Shown in pieces: positions 1 to 11,588 of a stretch of 64,000 nt of DNA. How positions within the stretch are numbered: the stretch's first letter is position 1; each line of letters begins with the position of its first letter. The DNA is from Tridacna crocea. Taxonomy: Eukaryota; Mollusca; Bivalvia; Cardiida; Cardiidae. The stretch is taken from contig OX031065.1 of NCBI GenBank assembly GCA_943736015.1, forward strand, positions 22,334,427 to 22,398,426. The letters are read 5' to 3'. Below the pieces are notes generated by a model. The model saw only the letters and a program-made list of their open reading frames with translations, did no database searches and was not told where the DNA came from. The translations under genes and the position numbers were made by a program.

Positions 1-130
1 TTTTTCAGATCATTTAAAGGAACGATTACAAAAAAAGAAAACAGTCTTACCAAACACGTACACTGACATTATAACAAGGGTCCGATATCACTACCTGTGA
101 CGTCACACTGACGTACGTTGTGAGGGGTGA
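1..130 (-). repeat. Dispersed repeat, inverted partner of 21290-21411
   Basis: This stretch is nearly the reverse complement of 21290-21411, with a few substitutions and small indels. Shared landmarks are CAGATCATTTAAAGGAACGA, GGTCCGATATCACTACC and ACGTACGTTGTGAGGGG. The match runs to the window edge, so the left limit is unknown. A piece of the motif recurs in opposite orientation near 21728-21770. The minus-strand reading contains TTTGGTAAGAC, which resembles a splice donor in both copies, but no protein family is recognisable. Confidence 0.75.
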
Positions 131-269
131 ATACGATATTTTATTTGCTTTTAGAAATATGATGTAAAAGGTGGTAACAACCAGCATCCAATAGAGGGCG
201 CATCGCAGAAATCTCGAAATCAGGCTCAATAAGCCAAGGTAAGATCCATGTAGTAATCTTAACCTTGGC

Positions 270-415
270 TCGCGAAGATGGCGAAAAGGGACATTCGGAT
301 ATATGCGGGATCAGCCTGCGCAGTCCGCGCAGACTAATCCGAGACGGCACTTTACGACTACATTAGATTTTGTCCTACAGTAAATTTGTGCAAACCAGAA
401 AATTGCTTAAAAACG
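270..415. mobile_element. Family C MITE, truncated copy
   Basis: It carries the family C signatures: a GGGACATTCGG start, a CCTGCGCAGTCCGCGCAG hairpin and ACTTTACGACTACATTAG. Only about the first half of the ~269 bp unit is present. It lies just downstream of the TLC gene stop codon, so it may fall within that gene's 3' UTR. Confidence 0.7.
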
Positions 416-459
416 GAACTCTTCACACGCCTTTCACGACTGTGGTTGTCTTCATTGTC

Positions 460-545
460 AGTTTAGATCAAGATCAGGCTGCACTTATCGTGCAGTCTGA
501 TCTCTGATCTACACTTCTCGCTTTGCTGACAGATTATGGACAGTA
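460..545. mobile_element. Family F hairpin MITE fragment
   Basis: Inverted arms AGATCAAGATCAGGCTGCAC and GTGCAGTCTGATC flank a short loop. This is the core of the family F element, complete at 37299-37511. The TTAA ends are not preserved here. Confidence 0.65.
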
Positions 546-675
546 GCAAACCCTGACATTGTTCTTACTATGCTCAATCTTGGAATGGAAATTTCATTTG
601 TGTTTCTTTGTCGCTCTTAGTCATAAGGGGCAGATATTCTATATAACGTAAAGAATCTCATTGTAATTGACTATA

Positions 676-1804
676 TCATACAGATATGCTGTTATAGTAC
701 AATGAATTTGGACAAAGATCGGAATGGATGAATTCCAAAGACTGACTTCTCAAGTTGAACGAATGGTCCTGCAGCCTCTCTGTAAATGCCTGCTCACTTA
801 GGCTATTGTTAAGTCTCGGGGTAGCTGTAGTTATAATTAGCACCGAATCTGTGTCAGCTGACTCATTCGAGCTGTTACTATTGCGCAAATTATGAACACT
901 ATGATCTTCCGTAGAATCGGACCGATCGTCGGAACCTACCTCCACTGCGAGCGTACTGTTCGATTTACTCATCGCACCATCGTGTTGACTGGATAATAGG
1001 ATAGAAGGCTGCATTTGTAATTCTAAAGTCTCTTTGGGAAATTCCTTGTGGTTATTTAAATTGTGTTTCTCATCGTCAAAATGATTTGCTATATTTTTGT
1101 TTTCATAGCGCCGAAGATATCCGAGGTTATTTTTAGACATTTGTAGGGATTTCCCTCTACTGACACGAGCACCGATATAGGTATCACGACCCAGTCTATT
1201 TCTGCTTTCGTGGGCATTTTTAACTAATCTCTGAACATTTAGGCAAATGTCCCACATGTCAATAACAGCGAAGAAAATCGAACTTAAGAAAAAGACAGTA
1301 AGAGGTATATTGTCCATTGCAAATGGGGTCTGTCTAAAAATTGCTATTACGAGGAATGTCAGCGGTATAAGACCCCTAAAACATATACTAAACACACAAC
1401 TCAGTACCACCAACCGTCTATAATTCTTCGTATGACACTTCTCGCTGTCTCTATAGTAATGCCCGATATCTTCAAAGATTGAGGTAGATTCAATCATAGT
1501 ACCTATGAGACCTAATAATACATTTTGTCGGTAAGCAAACAGAACTGAATAGCACAGAAGCGTCACAAAATGGTGGATCAAGGTCGACCTATACTTCACT
1601 TTACTACGAGAAAAACTGAAAAATAAAGTCTGTATGATCATAAACACGTATCTCCCTACATTGACGCCAAGCACCGCTTCCCATAAGATCTTTTGCCACT
1701 CCAGAGCCCCGACATCCCGGAAGGGAAACCTGGTGACGTCAGTAATACAAACCGCAACGAGGCTGAGCACTACAAGTAGCCAGAGAAGACTGTGGTCTGT
1801 TACT
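676..1804 (-). CDS. TLC-domain membrane protein, 3' coding exon
   Basis: The exon encodes about 375 residues of a multi-pass membrane protein with a TLC (TRAM/LAG1/CLN8) fold, followed by the stop codon. Members act in the ER or plasma membrane in lipid synthesis, lipid sensing or membrane composition. A hydrophobic segment (LLWLLVVLSLVAV) is followed by YRSTLIHHFVTLLCYSVLF, with the paired His typical of TLC proteins, then ESTSIFEDIGHYYRD, which matches the family's E-S-T segment. Two more helices follow (about IPLTFLVIAIF and IPLTVFFLSSIFFAVIDMW). The last ~170 residues are polar, Ser/Asn-rich and probably disordered. I start the exon at 1804 because a pyrimidine-rich tract ending TTTTCCAG directly precedes it. 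The open frame continues upstream to 1935, but that part reads like intron. The subfamily (TLCD-like or another) cannot be fixed by eye. Confidence 0.85.
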
Positions 1805-2051
1805 CTGGAAAATACAAAAAGATGAAAAAAAAAAAAGATTATCTCTATATAAAAACGAAAATGGATTAATACCAAATCTGTTAAACGATTCATTCGGTTA
1901 ATCCACTCTAGATGATGACCTGATATACCTAACAATCTCGAATTTTAACGACCCTGAAATCCAAGTAATTCGCAGATAGGAATATGATAAGTATCTCTTA
2001 CTATGAGATGTGTCAGACTATATTTTGCTATATAAGTCAAACAAATAGAGG

Positions 2052-2203
2052 ATAATCAACTGGTTGTTTTTGATATGAAAAATATCTCACGAGGATGCGT
2101 TGTTAGGCGTTGAAAAAACGAGTGCGCAGCACGAGTTTTTTTAACGCCTTACGACGCGTCCGAGTGAGATATTTTTCATATAAAAAATAACCAGTTGATT
2201 ATT
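2052..2203. repeat. Imperfect ~150 bp palindrome
   Basis: ATAATCAACTGGTT at the left matches AACCAGTTGATTAT at the right. Inside, GATATGAAAAATATCTCAC pairs with GTGAGATATTTTTCATAT, and ACTCGTGCTGCGCACTCG-like arms lie at the centre. This is a foldback MITE-like unit; its design resembles the hairpin at 50385-50520. Confidence 0.7.
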
Positions 2204-2440
2204 CTATTTATTATATACCTTATTAACATAATTATTTGTAATTTTGCATTTGAAAGTCGAAAAAGATGTAGTCGAAAAAAAAAGTAGTTCCCAAATTACG
2301 GCAGGAAGTGAAAGTGAAAGTTGATAACGTCACTAGTGATGATATCAAAATTTATTACACTGGGAAATTCCAGAATTTCACAGCTAGGTATATAATAAAC
2401 GTATTTATTAAAACTAGTCTATCCATCTCAGAAATTGAAA

Positions 2441-2670
2441 CTAAACCCTTTACCACACAATGACGACTTTTGACACCCCTGATGAAGAAGGCTGTTGAAA
2501 ACATTGTGGGAAAAGGAGAAAATGCTGGTAACCAGCATTTTCTCCTTTTCCCACAAAGTTTTCAACCCTATCAAAGCAAAATTGCACCGTTTGAGCCACT
2601 TTGAAATTGTCGTCTGCAAATGCTTTCAATTTGGATAGGCCTAAAATTTTGCAGTGTGGTAATAGGTTAA
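2441..2670. mobile_element. Family A TTAA hairpin MITE
   Basis: The left end ACCCTTTACCACACAA and the right end GTGTGGTAATAGGTTAA are inverted. The core GGGAAAAGGAGAAAATGCTG is followed by its complement. TTAA is intact on the right and decayed to CTAAA on the left. Confidence 0.85.
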
Positions 2671-2745
2671 GCCTTTGCCGGCCAGATTTTCTCTCAAAAT
2701 ATCAGATATTATGGCTGAGATTGCACCCTCTAGGAAGTCTGATCA

Positions 2746-2944
2746 GGGTCTATATTCACCACCCATTCCAAGGAACGTTCTTAGTCTTATTCTTGAGAAT
2801 TGCGTCATTGTGAAAGTAACAGAACTTCTGATTGGCTAAACCAAATGGTTTAGCCAATCAGAAGTTCTGTTACTTTCACAGTCAGGAAATCCTGAAGAAT
2901 AAGACAAAGAACATTCTTAAAAATGGTTGGTGAATACAGACCCA
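2746..2944. mobile_element. Family G palindromic MITE
   Basis: The ~200 bp unit opens GGGTCTATATTCACC and closes GGTGAATACAGACCC. Its centre is a long near-perfect palindrome around CCAAATGGTTTAGCCAATC, flanked by AGAAGTTCTGTTACTTTCAC arms. No coding capacity. Confidence 0.85.
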
Positions 2945-3254
2945 GGAATTGCTATGTCCGTAAATCGGCTGCAAACAGCGCAAAACATTTTAAGTCAATA
3001 TTTGTTGATAATTCATGGGAGTATTTTTAATTCTCACTTAAATAAAATTTGCTTGAATAATGCTTAAGTTATATATTTAACACTAAATTTCATCCTAGTC
3101 CTTTATTACCTTTTAGAACGATGAAATCTAGCTGTAATGTGTTTGATGCATATTCAGGCCACCATTTATCGTTGGCTAGAATCTGCATTTTGACGACCTT
3201 TTCAATCAGCCATTTGTGACAGTTTGACTTCCCAACGAAATTTGTTGTTTACGA

Positions 3255-3990
3255 TATTCTTACGTGGTTGAATTGTGCCACAGTGTGACCAACTAACGAG
3301 GCTTGTGTGACGTTCTAACGAGGTTTTATTAGAACAAATAGTGACCCACTGGCATTATTTTATCATGTTCTAACGACTTTTAATTGTAACACAGACTTTT
3401 GACCGTTTTAACGAGGTTAGATTTTGACACAGTGTGGCCCACCAACCAATCAAGGTTTGTGTTACGTTTTAGGGAGGTTTAATGAGAGACACTTTGGCCC
3501 ACCTACAATTTGTGTGGCTTTCTTGCGAACTTAAACGGTTACCCAAAGTAGCACACTAACGATATTTGTGTGACATTCTAACGAGTTTAAATTGTTACAC
3601 TAAACGGGATTTATGCGACCTCCATAAGAGGTTTTACGTGACACAGCTTAGTCCACTAACGAGGTTTATGTGACGTTCTAGAAACGAGGTTAACGAGACA
3701 CACACTATGGCCCACTAACCAGGTTTTGGTGATAACAAGAATTAACGCGACACACTTTGACTGTCTGTCAGTCTGTCTGTCTGTCTCTCACTCTCTATCT
3801 CTTTGTTGTGTATTAAAATTAGTTGTGTGAACACTTGTAAATCTATTATATTGGTCGATTACTACGTTGTTATAACTCGAGGCCTAACCCCATTTCCATG
3901 TAAACGTCAGGGAAAATAAATATGTTTAAACTAAATACACTTTGGCGCACTCTCAAGTTTTGTGTGACGTTCTGACGAGATTTAACAGCA
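3255..3990. repeat. Degenerate tandem array
   Basis: Phrases such as CACTAACGAGGTTTGTGTGA and GTTCTAACGAGGTTTA, together with ACACTTTGGCCCAC, recur about every 55-80 bases. Copies are badly eroded, so an exact period cannot be set. A short GTCT-rich run sits near 3770-3790. Confidence 0.65.
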
Positions 3991-4288
3991 TTTGAAACCC
4001 TTCATTTTATATGTGTCATTTTTATGTCCTGTTCCATAAATTTACGGGTAATATCATAAAACGATGGTCTAAATATTTAGATAAACTATACTGGTATTTG
4101 TATATGCATGTGAATATGGCTACATACAAAAGCTACTGGAACGCCAAGTAGCCCCCAAAGAGATTGAATTACAAGACTAATCTCAAATCTATCAGTGAAA
4201 AACAATGGTTGTCTCTTTGACAACAGGATAAAAGTTCTGATAAAGAATGGGAGCAGACAGATGAAAATAAAAACGAAATTCAGAACGT

Positions 4289-4525
4289 TTTAACCCTTTA
4301 CCAGATTATTAAGTGTATTAAACGATCCCGAGGATCACGGGATTGGAAAATTATTGTGAAAAAGGAAGAAAAAGCTGATCACCAACATACTTCTCCTTTT
4401 CTCTAATTATTTCTTATAGGTTTTAAGACACACCCACCCCCATCATTTGAAACGTAATAAATTTGCTATCTGCAAACGCTTAAATTTTGGAAGAGTTCAA
4501 ATATTACTTCGTCTGGAAAAGAATA
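4289..4525. mobile_element. Family A MITE, strongly diverged
   Basis: It begins TTAACCCTTTACCAG. The arms AAAAAGGAAGAAAAAGCTGAT and CTTCTCCTTTTCTCTAAT no longer pair perfectly. The right TTAA is lost. Confidence 0.6.
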
Positions 4526-4624
4526 ACAGTTCAATGGCATGTTTTCCTTAGCATTAAAGCCTCTTCAGTAGGCGAAGTTTGTACTAGGCCATTAGTCATA
4601 TCTCTACTATGTTTCCTCTGTAAT

Positions 4625-4890
4625 GTATGAGCCATTATGCTCTGGCAAAAAGGGGCTTAATGCATTTCTGTGATGCATGATACCTAGCAAGCGATAACAT
4701 ACGTTTGAGAACCGACTTAGTCATGAGGTAGACTGGGCCCTGGAGATTCGAGATTCAGAAATCGAACAATAGCGAAAAGTATCGACCCATGTCAGCCTGC
4801 GCGGACTGCGCAGGCTGACATGGGTCGATACTTTTCGCAGATGCATAAAGCCCCCTTTTCCAAAAACGTTGCTCCTGTATATATGACCCA
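4625..4890. mobile_element. Family D hairpin MITE
   Basis: The hallmark is the perfect hairpin near 4778-4841: arms AAAAGTATCGACCCATGTC and CAGCCTGCGC around GGACT. Flanks carry AAAAGGGGCTTAATGCAT at the left and GCATAAAGCCCCCTTTT at the right, which form the terminal inverted ends. Confidence 0.8.
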
Positions 4891-5062
4891 TTGCTCGTGC
4901 AAAAGAGGTCTACTTGCATCCACGTGCTGCATTATACCGATACACTATTACGAATCCATTACAGCCATCTTTTGAAACAAGCGGTGAAATCAGAAAGTAT
5001 AATTGTGCTTGGACATAATTGACGAACATCGAAAAGCTTCGGCCCGGTGCAGCCTGCGGACA
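4891..5062. mobile_element. Second, decayed family D copy
   Basis: GCAAAAGAGGTCTACTTGCAT, GTGCTGCATTATACC and CGGTGCAGCCTGCGGACAC match the left half of family D. It abuts the preceding copy directly, and the right half is missing. Confidence 0.6.
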
Positions 5063-5314
5063 CAAAATGTTTAGCCTGCTCCAACTTGAAAACAACTGAA
5101 GACGCAAAATTAAATGTTTCTCAAAACTCAATTTTATCTTTCAAATGGTACAAAATGATATGAGAAATGGAGGAAATCCCAGTAAACCCGCTTGAAAGGA
5201 GAAAATTGCTGGTAAAATTTAGTGTTTTCCATTTTTTTCCCAAAATATCTACTTTTCCCTTTTTTCCCGGGTCCTTGAAAGTCTGGATTGTTTTGATATT
5301 TGATAAAACTATAA

Positions 5315-7395
5315 TAACTCTTGTAATCTCATGCCGAAGGTTGTACTTTGTAATCCCATGCCGAAGGTTGCCTCTTGTAATCTCATGCCGAATGTTGCCC
5401 TGTGTAATCTCATGCCGAAGGTTGCCTCTTGTAATCTCATGCCGAAGGTTGCCCTGTGTAATCTCATGCCGAAGGTTGTACTTTGTAATCCCATGCCGAA
5501 GGTTGCCTCTTTTAATCTCATGCCGAAGGTTGCCCTGTGTAATTTCATGCCGAAGGTTGCCCTGTGTAATCCCATGCCGAAGGTTGCCTCTTGTAATCTC
5601 ATGCCGAAAGTTGCCCTGTGTAATCTCATGCCGAAGGTTGACTCCTGTACTCCCATGGCGAAGGTTGCCTCTTTTAATCTCATGCCGAAGGTTGCCCTGT
5701 GTAATTTCATGCCGAAGGTTGCCCTGTGTAATCTCATACCGAAGGTTGCCTCTTGTAATCTCATGCCGAAAGTTGCCCTGTGTAATCTCATGCCGAAGGT
5801 TGACTCTTGTACTCCCATGCCGAAAGTTGCCCTGTGTAATCTCATGCCGAAGGTTGCCTCTTGTAATCCCATGCCGAAAGTTGCCCTGTGTAATCTCATG
5901 CAAAAAGTTGCCCTGTGTAATCTTATGCCGAAGGTTTCACTGTGTAATCTCATGCCGAAGGCTGCCTCTTTAATCTCATGCCGAAGGTTGCCTCTTGTAA
6001 TCTCATGCCGAAAGTTGCCCTGTATAATCTCATGCCGAAGGTTGTCTCTTGAAAACTCATGCCGAAAGTTTCCCTGTGTAATCTTATGCCGAAGGTTGCC
6101 TCTTGTAATCTCATGCCGAAGGTTGCCCTGTGTAATCTCATGCCGAAGGTTGCCTCTTGTAATCTCATGCCGAAAGTTGCCCCTTTTAATCTCATGCCTA
6201 CGCTTGGTCCTCGTAATCACATGCCGAAGGTTGTCCCCTGTAGTCTAATACCGAAGATTGCCCATTGTAATTTCATACCGAAGATTGCCCTCGTAATCTC
6301 ATGGTGAAGATTGTCCCTCGTAATCTCATGTCGAAGGTTGCCCCTTTTAATCTCATACTGAAGGTCGCTCACTGTAATCTTATGCCAGAGATTGCCTCTT
6401 GTAATTTCATGGTAAAGGTTGCCCTTGGTAATCTCATGGCGAAGGTTGCCCTGTGTAATCTTACGGCGAAAGTTGCTCTTTGTAATCTAATGGCGAAGGT
6501 TTCTCTTTATAATCTCATAGCGAAGGTTGCCCCTCGTAATTTCGTGGGAAATGCTGCCCCTCATCATCTCATGCCGAAGGTTGCCCCTTGTTATCTCATT
6601 TCGAAAGTTGCCCCATGTAATATCATGGCGAAGGTTGCCCCCTTGTAATTTCATGCCGACGGTTGCCCTTGTAACCTCAGGGCGAAGGTTGCCCCTCGTA
6701 ATCTCATCGCGAAGGTTGGCTCTCGTAATCTTATGTCGAAGGTTTCCCCTCGTAATCTGACCCCGAAGTTTGCCCCTCGTAATTTCATGACAAAGTTCAC
6801 TCCTCGTTATCTCATGGACAAGGTTGTCCCACGTAATTTCATGGCGAAGGTTGACCCTCTTAATCTCATGCCGAAGGTTGCCCTTTGTAATATCACGCCG
6901 AAGGTTGGCTCTCGTAATCTCATGCCGAAAGTTGCCCCATGTAATCTCATGCCTAAGGTTGCCTCTCGTAATCTCATGGCGAAGGTTGTCTCGGGTTATT
7001 TTTCGTTGCGAAGGTTGACCCTCTTAATCTCATGGGGAAGGTTGCCCTCTTAATCTCATGGCGAAGGTTGCCCCTATTAATTTAATGGCGAAGGTTGCCC
7101 CTCCTAATTCCATGGCGAAGGTTGCCCCTCTTAATTTAATGGCGAAGGTTGCCCCTCCTATTCCATGGCGAAGGTTGCCTCTCGTAATCTCATCGCGAAG
7201 GTTGCCCCTCTTAATCTAATGACGAACGTTGCCTCTCGTAATCTTTATGCCGAAGGTTGTCCCATGTAATCACGTGCCGAAGGTTGCCCCTCGTACTATA
7301 ATGCCTAAAGTTGCCCCATCTAATCTCGTGCCGAAGGTTGCCCCTCATACTATTATGCCTAAGGTTGCCCCATGTAATCTCACGCTTAAAATTGC
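5315..7395. repeat. 27-bp minisatellite, about 77 units
   Basis: The unit is ATCTCATGCCGAAGG followed by TTGCCCTGTGTA or TTGCCTCTTGTA. Period 27 is clear from about 5315 to 6200; units then drift (CATGGCGAAGGTTGCCCC) and some lose a base. Because 27 is nine codons and the unit holds few stops, long frames are open on both strands, for example MPKVALCNL and FGMRLHRAT nonamers. I treat these as by-products of the array, since several overlapping frames stay open at once. Confidence 0.93.
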
Positions 7396-7447
7396 GGGAT
7401 TGCACCAATTACGACCGGTCGAAAATTCATTTTATTTCTAGAGGCCA

Positions 7448-7634
7448 TTAACTCATTACCAAACGACAATATTTTAGACTAGTCCAAATTGAAAGCATTT
7501 GCAGACTACAAAATAAAAGTCACTGAAAATTTGAAATTTGTTTTGTGAAGGGTAGATTACCAGCATTTTCTCCTTTTCAAAAGGCTCTTTTCTCAAGGGC
7601 GTCAAAAGTAGGGAATTTGTGGTAATGGAGTAAT
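7448..7634. mobile_element. Family A MITE lacking one hairpin arm
   Basis: The left end TTAACTCATTACCAAACGAC and right end TTTGTGGTAATGGAGTAA are present. Only the arm CCAGCATTTTCTCCTTTTC remains, so the hairpin core is half deleted. Confidence 0.8.
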
Positions 7635-7917
7635 TGTTTTCGTTTCCGGTTTTAAATCGGAGTGAAAACCTTTGAGTTTCTTTTTCCTACTTATGTAGAG
7701 ATACTATAAGAAATCATGACAGACCAATAATTCTTCTCTGACATTGACTTTGCTCTTGTTTTGGGTGATGGGAAATCCCCAACTGGCCTTTTAAAAATGC
7801 TTTCCTTAATCCTGGTTGAAGGAAATATCGGCAGAGCATATAGATAGTTTCACTGGCCGTTGTAATATACCTTACAAACACAGAATAAACCAACACTTTA
7901 AGTAAGAGTTAAGTGTA

Positions 7918-8186
7918 ATATGGAGTGCAACACGCGAAAAGGGTCATTCGGACATTTGCGTAAAGTGTCGTCTCGGATCAGCGTGTGCAGTCCGCACAGG
8001 ATAATCCGAAACGAAACTTTCCGATTTCATGTGATTTTCTGTTTTACGCATGTCTACTGTAGCACAAAATCTAATGTAGTCGTAAAGTGCCGTCTCGGAT
8101 TAGCCTGCGCGGACTGCGCAGGCTAATCCGGGACGACACTTTACGCAAATATCCGAATGCACCTTTTCGCGTGTTGCACTCCATAT
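7918..8186. mobile_element. Family C MITE, complete (269 bp)
   Basis: Ends are ATATGGAGTGCAACACGCG and CGCGTGTTGCACTCCATAT, an exact inverted repeat. Inside are two hairpins: a diverged GTGTGCAGTCCGCACAGG and a perfect CCTGCGCGGACTGCGCAGG. The copy at 20569-20837 has the same length, and 37546-37811 is closely similar. Confidence 0.9.
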
Positions 8187-8296
8187 AAGTATTATTTTCT
8201 TGTGACGCGATAGCAATCACGATTTAATCTCTTCCTGATATCTGATATTTTATCAGATATTAGGTTTCTCCAATAGTCGTAATGTAATGTACATAT

Positions 8297-8373
8297 CGTC
8301 GGTTTACTTCAAAAACCTCGTAACTACAGCTTGAAACATGCTGTAATTACGAGCGTTTTGAAGTAGACCGATA
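8297..8373. mobile_element. Family E palindrome
   Basis: CGTCGGTTTACTTCAAAAAC is mirrored by GTTTTGAAGTAGACCGAT, with CGTAACTACAGCTTG near the centre. About 77 bp, essentially all stem. Other copies: 24455, 28996 and 56474. Confidence 0.85.
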
Positions 8374-8679
8374 AATTGAACATGCTCTGACTAAAGGGGG
8401 TTTAATTTATCTCCGTGATATATTATAACAAGCAAGATATCACCTAAGTATGAATCCATAAAAACACACGCGATCAAACAACCTACGAATTGCGAGTATA
8501 ACTTATCCTTTGATATTGTGGTAAGATTGGGCGAGATTATTACGGTCCGAAATGACCAGTGCCCTGAACCGGAAATGAGTGGAACCTGCTTGTACCGAGT
8601 TAGTATGATTTCGGCCATCTTAACAGAAAGTTGATCTAGACTATTAAAGAAGATATCGGACGTTATCCATATCGAACAA

Positions 8680-8905
8680 GATTATCGTTAAATCCAGGGG
8701 TTGAGAACATAAACGTTGGAGGTAAGTTCGCGGTTTTACAATAATAATTATGCGGATAATGTAAAGATAGCGGAAAGTTTCGGCTCACGTCACCCTGTGC
8801 TGACTGCGCAGGCTGACGCGAGTCAATACTTTTCGCAAATTCGATACTTTTCGCAAATTCATTAAGACCCCTATTTCTTACAGAACAGGGCTCATAATAC
8901 CGGTA
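8680..8905. mobile_element. Family D MITE with short internal duplication
   Basis: The core CTGACTGCGCAGGCTGACGC is followed by GTCAATACTTTTCGCAAATTC. The phrase CGATACTTTTCGCAAATTC then repeats once more in tandem. The right end ACAGAACAGGGCTCAT is typical of the family. Confidence 0.75.
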
Positions 8906-9259
8906 CATCTCCTATTTCTGCTTTTATCACAGGTCACATGTGTAGCTGGTATTATTTTGTTACTTCCTGGTATCCCTACGTACCGTGTCAACCACGTTAA
9001 ATGGTCTTTTCAGATATTAACAATCTTACATTTTTTTTTAATAAAGAGAATTGTTATGTCATTCCCTTTTTTCAGATAATGATTTCAAAAAGGTAAACTA
9101 TTTAGAAAGAAAGGAATGTAAGGGGGAAGAAGAGTTTAGATCGTATTTCCATATAGTGAAACGCTGCCCCTCGAGATTTCTCCCTAGAATTTTGCGAATA
9201 GTTGTGATGACGTCACATTTTTAATTTAACAAGCCACGTTTAAAGTTAAAACTCCCTAA

Positions 9260-9618
9260 CGCTTCTAGTGCTACCTAAATTTCATTTTAGTTGATCAACA
9301 AGGATTTATACTGATAAAATACTTTTATCACTGTTTAACCGACCAGAAATTCCTTTGATTGCCTGTCTTGAAATTATTTGCTGATACTTTTGTTAGTTAC
9401 CTGAAAAGGGAGGTAATTATCTTCTCCCTTTGTGATGACAATACCCGTACAGTGGTTTTGGATTGTAAATGATAATTCTAAGAAGGAAAAAAAGGGGGAA
9501 AAGTGGTTCCTTTAAAGTGGTGCAATAATACTCATATTTAACGATAGCATTTTTTTTTCGGATAATAAGATAGAGTAAATAGCTGTTTTCCATTACAGTA
9601 GGGTATTACCTTAAGTCA
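9260..9618 (+). repeat. Dispersed repeat J, copy 1
   Basis: It matches 49060-49398 in direct orientation: CGACCAGAAATTCCTTTGAT, ATACTTTTGTTAGTT, GAAAAGGGAGGTAATTAT and AATAGCTGTTTTCCATTAC occur in order in both. Roughly 340 bp; no coding potential was seen. Confidence 0.75.
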
Positions 9619-9687
9619 GCTTGTTTCAAAACAGGCAGGATGACGTCATAGTGGTATAAAAAAAGAGTCAAACTCTGGTTAAGGGGC

Positions 9688-9913
9688 TTAACCCTTTATC
9701 ACAAGGCAAAATTTTAGACTTAACCAAATTGAAAGCATTTGAAGACGACACAAAATAAAAGTGACTGAAAATTTGAGAAAAAAAAATGTTTTGTGAAGGG
9801 TAGAAAACATTGTGGGAAAAGGAGAAAATGCATTTTCTCCTTTTCCCACAATGTTTTCAAAAGGCTTCTTTCTCAGGGTCGTCAAAAGTAGGGATTGTGT
9901 GGTAATGGGTTAA
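9688..9913. mobile_element. Family A MITE with shortened hairpin centre
   Basis: TTAACCCTTTATCACAAGGC at the left and GTGGTAATGGGTTAA at the right. The hairpin reads GGAGAAAATGCATTTTCTCC, so the usual CTGGTAACCAG centre has been lost symmetrically. Confidence 0.88.
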
Positions 9914-10145
9914 TGCATCTCTATGGTGCATTATACAAGCAGGTCACCACAATATCAAAGATCCATAAAATCTTTCTTGTATAGCAACTTACTAAATCAA
10001 TGGTTACACTGGTCCTTTGACATGCAGAAAATATTTCAGAATTAAAAGTTGCGGCCCAGGTCAGCCGACTCAGGCTGACCTGAGTCCGATATTTTTTTGC
10101 AAATGTAATGAGTCCCCCCACCCCTTTTTTTTTTTCAAAGACCAT
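9914..10145. mobile_element. Family D MITE
   Basis: GCATCTCTATGGTGCATTAT opens it. The core GGCCCAGGTCAGCCGACTC is followed by AGGCTGACCTGAGTCCGAT. GTAATGAGTCCCCCCACCCC lies near the right end. It directly abuts the family A copy on its left. Confidence 0.7.
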
Positions 10146-10149
10146 AACT

Positions 10150-10745
10150 TGAATTTAGAAAGATTACCTCGTAACAAAACTATCACTCCTGTCTTAAACG
10201 CTAACATTCGGTCTTCTCACTGAACTATTTCAAAGACAAATATATTAGACAATATGAAATTTTCCGCGTTCTAAGATGTAAAAGACATTAATTAATTCGT
10301 CTCATGCGCGTTTAATTTGGACAAGTCTAGGATTTTGTTCTCTTGAAAAAAGTTACGATTTTTCAAGTCATGACAGACAGATTTTCCGGTATAAGCGATC
10401 AATATCATTCATTGTATTTCATCTTTTCCTCAAATCTGATTGCTTGCTAAATATCTCAAAACAACAGAAGAAGACGTTTTTGTTGTACAAAAGGATTGTG
10501 TGGCTGAGCGATACGGAATCTCAGTATCGCCATAATTTTTTTGCGAAATAAACACGTCCCTAAACTGTGCCGTTTATTTTAACTTTCCGTGAGAAAAGTA
10601 TTCGGTGGCTTATGAAAGAAAGCTTTGTCAGTACTGGTGTGAAAAAAGCCGGAAAACATATGGTTGCGTCACTGACCGACATGGTACGACCTTAGATGTT
10701 AAAATGGCGTTTTACGAATATTTTAACTTTCCGCGCCGTAGTTTT
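10150..10745. other. Unassigned sequence within the proposed TLC intron
   Basis: AT-rich sequence without a convincing exon, repeat hallmark or RNA gene. Short open frames here have no recognisable motif. Confidence 0.4.
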
Positions 10746-10750
10746 ATCCC

Positions 10751-10977
10751 TTAACCCATTACCAAACAATCCCTGTTTTTGCTACCCTGAGATAGAACCC
10801 TTTTAAAATCATTGCGGGAAAATGAGAAAATGCTGGTAACCAGCATTTTCTCCTTTTCCCAAAAGTTTTCTAACCTGCTGGAAACAAATTTCAATTTTTG
10901 AGTTCTGTTTATTTTGTCGTCTGCAAGTGCTTTCAATTTGGACCAGTCTAAAATTTCGTCGTTTGGGAAAGGGTTAA
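10751..10977. mobile_element. Family A MITE, complete
   Basis: TTAACCCATTACCAAACAAT at the left and GTTTGGGAAAGGGTTAA at the right. The hairpin GAGAAAATGCTGGTAACCAG is intact apart from a mismatch near the stem base. Confidence 0.88.
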
Positions 10978-11019
10978 TAAACTTTTAACCCATAGGCTGT
11001 TCAGTTCAACTCAATGACC

Positions 11020-11092
11020 ATTTACGGACAGTGTAGATCAAAATCAGACTGCACAGAACGTGCACGATCTTTGATCATGTACACTGTCCAAT
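11020..11092. mobile_element. Family F hairpin fragment
   Basis: GGACAGTGTAGATCAAAATC and the inverted GATCATGTACACTGTCC surround TGCACAGAACGTGCA. Terminal TTAA is not evident. Confidence 0.7.
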
Positions 11093-11588
11093 AACAAGAT
11101 ACCGGTATCTACTCCTCCAAAAATAACTTTCAAATATTAAACTTTTACCATCGGCTTAAAAGATAGTTCCTTTTCTTTTATTCAGCCGGATAATGATTAA
11201 CGTGTCAGAGAAAGCATACCAAAATATTTATAAATTTGTAAAAATTAATCTCAAAACTAGAAAAGTGAGACACCATAGTGAGAAATATGGGCGTCGGTGA
11301 CGTAAAAATTTTTACGTGTGCTCGGCAGTTTTATGCTATCGTGGTATAATTGTTATACTTGTGCACTAAATAGGGAGTGATTATTTTTTAAAAGTTTTTC
11401 ATGTCAACCCAGGTGACTTAACATGGACTTTATCATTTTGACCATTGGAGAAAGATCTACAGCTCTATAAGATGATGAAAGAAGTTGCATAATTTCAAAT
11501 GAAAGCAATGCGTTGGTTGTTGGTCACTGTCTCCAAGCTTGTATTGACGAGAAAACCACTGAATAGTAAGACTACAACACAAATAATC

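Noticed and set aside
2508..2570. Rho-independent terminator or CRISPR-like palindromes
   Set aside because: The hairpins belong to dispersed TTAA transposons in a eukaryotic genome; there is no regular repeat-spacer array.
5121..6648. Several ~260-300 codon open frames on both strands
   Set aside because: They all lie in the 27-bp minisatellite; nine-codon periodicity explains the lack of stops in several frames at once.
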